Source: Streptomyces sp. NRRL B-24484
Lineage (GTDB): Bacteria; Actinomycetota; Actinomycetes; Streptomycetales; Streptomycetaceae
Assembly: GCF_000717715.1 (NCBI RefSeq)
Contig: NZ_JOAI01000033.1
Span: forward strand, 33,638-97,637
Length of the DNA: 64,000 nucleotides
Reading direction: 5' to 3'
Both the position numbers and the translations under genes were made by a program. Of the stretch, positions 59,286 to 64,000 are shown in pieces; position 1 is the stretch's first letter; each line of letters begins with the position of its first letter. The notes below the pieces were generated by a model, which worked only from the letters and a program-made list of their open reading frames with translations, did no database searches and had not been told where the DNA came from.

Positions 59286-61412
59286 TCAGTCGCCGAATAA
59301 CCTTCCTCTGACCTGAACTTGGGCGTGGGCTTCCAGGTCGGTCGTGCTTCGACCGAGGGCGACACGGTAAGCGCCGTCAGCGATGCGCCACTGGCCGGCG
59401 CCACCGTCGAAGTGAGCGAGCAGACGGGGGTCCGCCGTCAGCTCTACGCGCTGCGACTGCCCGGGGGCGAGCTGGACCCGTGCGAAGCCCATCAGCCGAA
59501 ACAGAGCCTTCTCGGCGACGCCGGTGAGGTAGAGCTGGGGAACGTCCGCGCCCTCCCTGGCACCAGTGTTGGTGACGGTGACGTTCATGGTGACGGTGTC
59601 GCCGCCGCTGACCTCGGCATCGGTGTAGGCGAAGCTGGTGTATGTCAGGCCATATCCAAAGGGGAACAGCGGCTTGGCGCCGGTCTTGGCGTACCAGCGG
59701 TAGCCGACATCGGATCCCTCGCGGTAGCTGATGGTGGTGGGCGTGCCCCAAGGAGCTCCCAGGCCAGAAAGGTCAGGGCGGGGGGTGTCTCTCAGGTCGG
59801 CGGGGAAAGTGATCGGAAGGCGACCCGAGGGGTTGATCACGCCAGTGAGCATTTCTGCTATGGCTAGGCCGCCGGCTTGGCCCGGGTACCACGCTTCGAC
59901 GACGCCCGCGACCTCATCCAGCCACGGCATCGCAATGGGTGAGCCATTCTCCAGTACGACGACAGTCTCGGGGTTGGCCGCGGCAATCGCCTCGATGACT
60001 GAGTCCTGCCCCCACGGTAGGGCGAGGTCGGGTAGGTCGAAGCCTTCGCTCTCGACGCGGATGCCGAAGACGACGACGATGTCACTACGGCGGGCCAGGG
60101 CGGCGGCGTCGGCGGGGTTCGTGCCGGGGTCATATTCGATGGTCGCGTCGGGCAGCAGCTTGCGCAGTTCGTCCAGCGGGGAGGACGGCAGCAGGAACAG
60201 GCTGCGGGCGCTGCCCATGATGCCGGGGCCGCCGAGGTTGATGCTGGCTGCGTAGCCGCCGGGTGGGACGACGGCGCTGGAGCCGGTGCCGGTGAGCACA
60301 CCGAGGTGGGCGTAGCCGCCGATCACGGCGATGCGCGCGGCGGATTCGGCGGGAATCGGCAGGATGCCGTTGTTCTTGAGCAGGACGATGCCCTGGCGGG
60401 CGGTCTCCAGGGCGATGTGATGGTGGAGGTCCATGTCGACTGCGGGCGTCGGCCCCCAGGTGTCGGCGCCGACCGCGTAGATCGAGCGCAGAATGCGGCG
60501 GACCATGTCCGACAGCCGTTCCCTGGGAAGTCGGCCCTCCTGGTAGGCGGTCTGGAGGGTATGGGTGAACCACTCCTGCCCCCACATCATGGTGTCGATC
60601 TGGGCTCCGGACTCCTGGTCCAGGCCGTGCAGCGCGCATTCCCAGCCGGTGGTGCCGCCCCAGTCGGACATCACCCAGCCCGCATACCCCCAGGCGTCCT
60701 TGAGGATGTCGTTGAGCAGGAGTTGGTTGTCGCCGGCGTAGACACCGTTGATCTTGTTGTAGCCGGACATGACCGCCCCCGGCTGCGCGCGCTCGATCGC
60801 GATCTGGAAGGCGAGCAGGTCCGACTCGCGGTGAGCGTCCGGGTCGATGACTGCGTCCAGCCAGTGCCGGTTGGTCTCGTTGCAGTTGAGCGAGAAGTGC
60901 TTGACCGTCGAGATCACGCCTTCGGCCTGTGTACCCGCCACGGCCTCGGCGGCGAGGACGGCGCTGTGCCAGGGATCCTCGGACAGGTACTCGAAGTTGC
61001 GGCCGTTGCGCGGGTCGCGCACCAGGTTCATGCCGCCGCCCAGGAGCACGTTGAAGCCGCGTTCTCGGGCCTCGCGTCCCAGCATCCTGCCGGCCTCGCG
61101 TGCCAGGACAGGATTGAAGCTCGCACCGGTAGCCAAAGCCGCAGGCAACGCGGTGGCTGTGTCCCCCGGGCGGTAGCCGGGATTGGTGATGCCTAGGCTT
61201 GCGTCCGACATCCGCAACGCTGGCACCCCCAAGCGCGGAACGCCGGGCACATAGCCCACGCTCATCGCCATGTCCGGCGGGATGCGCTTGTCATGCGTGG
61301 GCATCTCCGTCGTCACGCCGATCACGCTGACTACTAAGGACAGTCGCTCAGCGTTCGTCATCTGCGACTCGATCGCACGAGCCTGCTTGTCAGCACCGGA
61401 GTCAACGGGCAC
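59286..61412 (-). CDS. GH3-family beta-glucosidase
   Basis: A 708-aa two-domain glycoside hydrolase without signal peptide. Domain 1 has GVPALRMSDASLGITNPGYR, GFNVLLGGGMNLVRDPRNGR, VISTVKHFSLN and the nucleophile Asp in GWVMSDWGGTTGWECALHGL. Domain 2 has HLGVLTGTGSSAVVPPGG, IVVVFGIRVESEGFDLPDLA and the final fibronectin-III-like NVTVTNTGAREGADVPQLYL. It probably frees glucose from oligosaccharides or glucosides inside the cell. GTG 61412 follows GAGGAG by seven bases, which is better than ATG 61427. No transporter or regulator is adjacent. Confidence 0.9.
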   Translation of the reverse strand: MPVDSGADKQARAIESQMTNAERLSLVVSVIGVTTEMPTHDKRIPPDMAMSVGYVPGVPRLGVPALRMSDASLGITNPGYRPGDTATALPAALATGASFNPVLAREAGRMLGREARERGFNVLLGGGMNLVRDPRNGRNFEYLSEDPWHSAVLAAEAVAGTQAEGVISTVKHFSLNCNETNRHWLDAVIDPDAHRESDLLAFQIAIERAQPGAVMSGYNKINGVYAGDNQLLLNDILKDAWGYAGWVMSDWGGTTGWECALHGLDQESGAQIDTMMWGQEWFTHTLQTAYQEGRLPRERLSDMVRRILRSIYAVGADTWGPTPAVDMDLHHHIALETARQGIVLLKNNGILPIPAESAARIAVIGGYAHLGVLTGTGSSAVVPPGGYAASINLGGPGIMGSARSLFLLPSSPLDELRKLLPDATIEYDPGTNPADAAALARRSDIVVVFGIRVESEGFDLPDLALPWGQDSVIEAIAAANPETVVVLENGSPIAMPWLDEVAGVVEAWYPGQAGGLAIAEMLTGVINPSGRLPITFPADLRDTPRPDLSGLGAPWGTPTTISYREGSDVGYRWYAKTGAKPLFPFGYGLTYTSFAYTDAEVSGGDTVTMNVTVTNTGAREGADVPQLYLTGVAEKALFRLMGFARVQLAPGQSQRVELTADPRLLAHFDGGAGQWRIADGAYRVALGRSTTDLEAHAQVQVRGRLFGD

Positions 61413-61889
61413 AGTCGGACTCCTCATCGCTCGAACTCCGGGATCTATTCTTCCACGCAGCCTGCCGACCGTCGCGGCTACCCATCTAGGTGAATCGGCG
61501 AGCGGCAGTCAGAATGATCTCCTGGGCTATCTCCAGCAGATGAGGCTGCAGGTAGGCGGGACGAACGCGCCACGGAGATCGAGCTGGCGTTCCCCAGCGG
61601 AGAGTGGATCGATCACCCGAGCAGACACGGGAAGGCTAATCTCCTCGTGGAGTCTTTGCCAATTATTGAACCAGCCTCCTATCGTCACGCACAGTACAAA
61701 CCGATTCGGCACGTGGCAGGAGTTGTGGCTATCTTTCAGGACTGCCACGCTAGAAGACTGGTCACCCATAACCCCATGTCACCAGAACATGTGGTGCCCC
61801 TCCCCCGGCTAGCTCCCTGCGCGGTTGCAGACCTGCGGCAGCGGAACGAAAATTGAACCCGCAAGGCCCCATAAGATAGGGCGTGTGAA
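61413..61889. other. intergenic region, possible gene remnant
   Basis: This 477-base stretch of lower GC precedes the AT-rich gene. A plus-strand frame after a stop near 61513 reads TEIELAFPSGEWIDHPSRHG and later ASYRHAQYKPIRHVAGVVAI without a start. The composition is more protein-like than chance, so it may be a decayed gene. Nothing can be named. Confidence 0.3.
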
Positions 61890-63116
61890 ATGAATATTGG
61901 CCACGCTCAAGTCACCGTCCGGCGAATGGTTCAGGCTATATCTCAGGGATACTGGAAGCCGACATCTGCCGCTTTCTATCTCTATGAGCATGCGGTGGAA
62001 CTTGACGACATATCGGGTGATTCGCCAGACGGCGATGATCTCGCCGAGCATTTAATCGAGATCTTCGTCACAAGCATCTGCATTGCAGATCAATACAGCG
62101 TTGCGCTAAATGGCGCATACAGGGCCTCGGGGATGAATGCAAGCATTGAAGCAGAGTTCGAGCAGCGCAAAAATGGACCCGATATTGATCTTGCCGGAGC
62201 CATCAAGGAAGTTAAGCGACTCACGTCGGAAGTGGCTCGAATTATCACTTTCTATGAACTTGACAGACTTCCGACAAATCCAGGTAAATTCCGCTCCCTG
62301 GCCGATGCGATCCCGGTGCTCCACGCCGCAATAATACAGTCATTCACCAAGATTGATATGCCATTCGAGCAGGCTTTTTTTAAGAAGCTAGATAATGCAA
62401 CTGATTCTCAGAGGTTCGATCGCTACTTCGACCCGGGTACGGCTCCCTGCCTCGACGCTTTCCTGAGAATTAAGGACAGGTCTCAATGCATTTTTGCATC
62501 CCAGTCGCGCATCTGGGGTGCGCCGACCTACGTGCCGACTGAGTCTCTCCAGGAAAACCTAAGCTCGTCTCTCCCATTCCTTACATCTTTTGTCCGGGTT
62601 GCGCAAAGGGAGCACTTGGATGGATTCCTTTTCGCCTTTCCAGTAGGTGTATTTCTGGGCGACATACCTTCACTGTCCAGGTTGATCAAGACGCTAGTGG
62701 TATTCTTGATGGCAAACGATCCGGCCGGCCCTCGCCCCTTCTCTCGCGACGAGGCCACTAGTGAAGGCTGGCATTTCTCGTTTGACAATGAAGATTTCTT
62801 TATTAACGTATTCTCGCCCTGCTATGGATACACGCACAGTCGCTATACTCACGGCATTAATGACTGGATATTTGTCCTCTTGCAGCCAAACTCATCCTTC
62901 CATCACAAAATGCCTCGCGATAGGGCGAGTGCTAATATTCAGCAGATTCGCGACGCGTTCCAAAACGTCTACCAAGGATATGAACATCAGAATCTAGAGG
63001 CGCATAGGTTTGTGCTTCCGGAAAATCATGCCGACCCTCCGGTTGCATGGTACGACGCGCCCGAATTCGTAGAAAAAGTGGGAGGGTATGTCACGCCTCC
63101 CAGTAGCGAAGGATAG
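61890..63116 (+). CDS. AT-rich island orphan, weak C-terminal YqcI/YcgG resemblance
   Basis: A 408-aa cytoplasmic protein whose codons (ATT, AAT, AAA, GAA, TTT common) differ sharply from the backbone, a sign of transfer. The N-terminal 200 residues (RRMVQAISQGYWKPTSAAFY, IEIFVTSICIADQYSVALNG) are helical and unassigned. The C-terminal half (EGWHFSFDNEDFFINVFSPC, TDWIFVLLQPNSSFHHKMPR-like and ANIQQIRDAFQNVYQG) resembles the YqcI/YcgG fold loosely. That family is also uncharacterised. The ATG at 61890 has no strong ribosome site. It stands beside a broken HAD gene. Confidence 0.45.
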   Translation: MNIGHAQVTVRRMVQAISQGYWKPTSAAFYLYEHAVELDDISGDSPDGDDLAEHLIEIFVTSICIADQYSVALNGAYRASGMNASIEAEFEQRKNGPDIDLAGAIKEVKRLTSEVARIITFYELDRLPTNPGKFRSLADAIPVLHAAIIQSFTKIDMPFEQAFFKKLDNATDSQRFDRYFDPGTAPCLDAFLRIKDRSQCIFASQSRIWGAPTYVPTESLQENLSSSLPFLTSFVRVAQREHLDGFLFAFPVGVFLGDIPSLSRLIKTLVVFLMANDPAGPRPFSRDEATSEGWHFSFDNEDFFINVFSPCYGYTHSRYTHGINDWIFVLLQPNSSFHHKMPRDRASANIQQIRDAFQNVYQGYEHQNLEAHRFVLPENHADPPVAWYDAPEFVEKVGGYVTPPSSEG

Positions 63117-63137
63117 AAATTATAAACCTGTCACCTC

Positions 63138-63824
63138 TTATTCAAGTGCTGTAGTTATCTGCTTCATGGAATGCGCTACGATGACTGCGCCGGCATCGGC
63201 CAATCTATTTTCCTTGCCCGGCTTGTTGGCGTAACTGATAGTTTCGACCCCTGCGGCACGGCCAGCCTCGACATCGCGCGCAGAGTCACCAATAAAAATG
63301 GAGTCAGCGGGAATGCTGGGTGCGGCCTCCATGGCGTCAAGTAGGAGGCGCGGACTAGGCTTCATGGAAGAGGGCTCACCCGGCACGCGGCCGAATACGC
63401 CATCTACCTGCCGGGTGAGGCCCCGGGCTGATAGGTATGCCTCGATTGCGATGCCGGAATTATTGCTAACAATCGAGACCTGGCGCCCTGTTCGGATGCA
63501 GGCATGAATGAGCATATCTCCGTGGGGGTTCGGCTTGCCCATGAGTGCAGCTTGCTTTTCAAGGTTGGCCAATGTGGCGTCAACTTTTGCAGTGATTTCA
63601 GGCCGGGCGCTGGCGATTTGAGCAAATAGGGCTAGCGGATCGGTCTCGGTTTCGAGTCTGCTGGGCAGCAGCTCGCCTTCGGCAAGTAGGTCATTGAATA
63701 GGCGTCGGGCCACTTCCGGGGCGGGAAATCCAGCGAAGATCGATCAGAGTGGACCGTTGAAATCGAGCAGAATGTGCCTGGCTGGCCGGAGAACATCAGT
63801 GAGCGATCGGGAATCCGTAGTCAC
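63138..63824 (-). pseudogene. HAD-superfamily phosphatase with in-frame stop at motif I
   Basis: GTG 63824 opens TTDSRSLTDVLRPARHILLD, then FNGPL, and a TGA (63744-63746). The same frame continues SIFAGFPAPEVARRLFNDLL to 63138 with motif II VSIVSNNSG, motif III Lys in SMKPSPRLLLDA and motif IV FIGDSARDVEAGRAAG. Homologues read DFDGPVCS here, so Cys has become stop and the acid/base Asp of DxD reads Asn. Translation could restart at an internal GTG, but the protein would lack the nucleophile. I call it a pseudogene. Confidence 0.7.
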
Positions 63825-63921
63825 GGCTGACGCTCGTAAGCAATCGTGGACCACACGCTGTCGACCACGTCTGGGCCTGCTGAACGTACTGCGAACCGAG
63901 AGAGGGCCTTCGCCCTGAGAG

Positions 63922-64000
63922 GTGGACACGCTGATACTGGATCTGCTTGATCCGGAGGAAGCGAGAACAGCGCCGATGGCGATGAAGGACTACTCGGACG
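63922..64000 (+). CDS. start of an unidentified gene (runs off right edge)
   Basis: GTG 63922 begins VDTLILDLLDPEEARTAPMA, then MKDYSD, with codon use like the neighbouring island. It follows an in-frame stop at 63916. No ribosome site better than GAGAGG is seen. The product cannot be told from 26 residues. Confidence 0.35.
   Translation, partial: MDTLILDLLDPEEARTAPMAMKDYSD

Noticed and set aside
63744..63746. Selenocysteine codon in the HAD gene
   Set aside because: The active site is also altered (DxN), no sel genes are visible and no stem-loop was verified. Pseudogene is simpler.

Overview
This is a high-GC actinomycete chromosome segment. The codon use, the gene families (DUF5926, DUF5994, tandem SigB-type sigma factors, I36 inhibitors, an ABM-truncated haemoglobin fusion) and the order sigma-sigma-Dabb-tadA-upp all point to Streptomycetaceae (Streptomyces or Kitasatospora). 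I recall a similar order around sigN/sigF and upp in S. coelicolor, but I could not check it here. Positions 1 to about 55,070 look like conserved backbone. From 55,094 to the right edge the window is an integrated island anchored on fragments of a tRNA-Ser(GGA) gene.

Layout. 0-9.7 kb: a partial DUF5926-like gene, an RsbW-type ATP-binding protein, a glycerophosphodiester phosphodiesterase, a thiamine-precursor permease under a TPP riboswitch, a membrane-anchored HtrA protease, tRNA-Ser(TGA), a secreted I36 protein, a lipoprotein, an ABM-type protein and a GlcD-like oxidase. 10-19 kb: an EamA exporter, a secreted DUF1906 protein, the ABM-globin fusion, an acyl-CoA synthetase, a His-rich DUF4396 membrane protein behind an unusual nested palindrome, and a giant PAS/degenerate-kinase/pseudo-receiver protein. 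19-27 kb: tRNA-Ser(GCT), two identical tRNA-Arg(ACG), a globin plus flavohaemoglobin operon, a secreted adhesin-like protein, an SPFH protein and an aldo/keto reductase. 27-40 kb: a tyrosine phosphatase, two SigB-family sigma factors, small conserved proteins, tRNA-Ser(CGA), tadA with its partner, upp, a LytR_C protein, a HerA-like ATPase, metabolic hydrolases, and a KTSC gene overlapping an HhH-GPD gene tail to tail. 40-55 kb: an amino-acid permease, a GH92 mannosidase with a lectin tail, DinB and VOC proteins, a divergent pair in which one gene is a secreted CAP protein and the other an ECF sigma factor fused to a membrane helix and a CAP domain, a TetR/DUF4386 pair with two perfect operators, and an I36 protein followed by an ABC/FtsX exporter.

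The island (55.1-64 kb) has two near-identical 59-bp fragments of the tRNA-Ser(GGA) 3' half. They bracket a 2.3-kb cassette holding a SpoIIE phosphatase and a DUF5994 gene. To the right lie an IS5-family insertion, a small unknown gene, a GH3 beta-glucosidase, a strikingly AT-rich orphan with weak YqcI/YcgG resemblance, and a broken HAD phosphatase. Both fragments lack the 5' half, so the intact tRNA and any integrase should lie beyond the right edge. No CRISPR array, phage structural genes or biosynthetic gene cluster were seen.

The observations I rate highest are the CsoR-like palindrome inside a 21-bp hairpin that can hide the ribosome binding site of the His-rich DUF4396 gene, the ECF sigma-membrane-CAP fusion opposite a second CAP gene, and the tandem tRNA-fragment accretion at the island edge.
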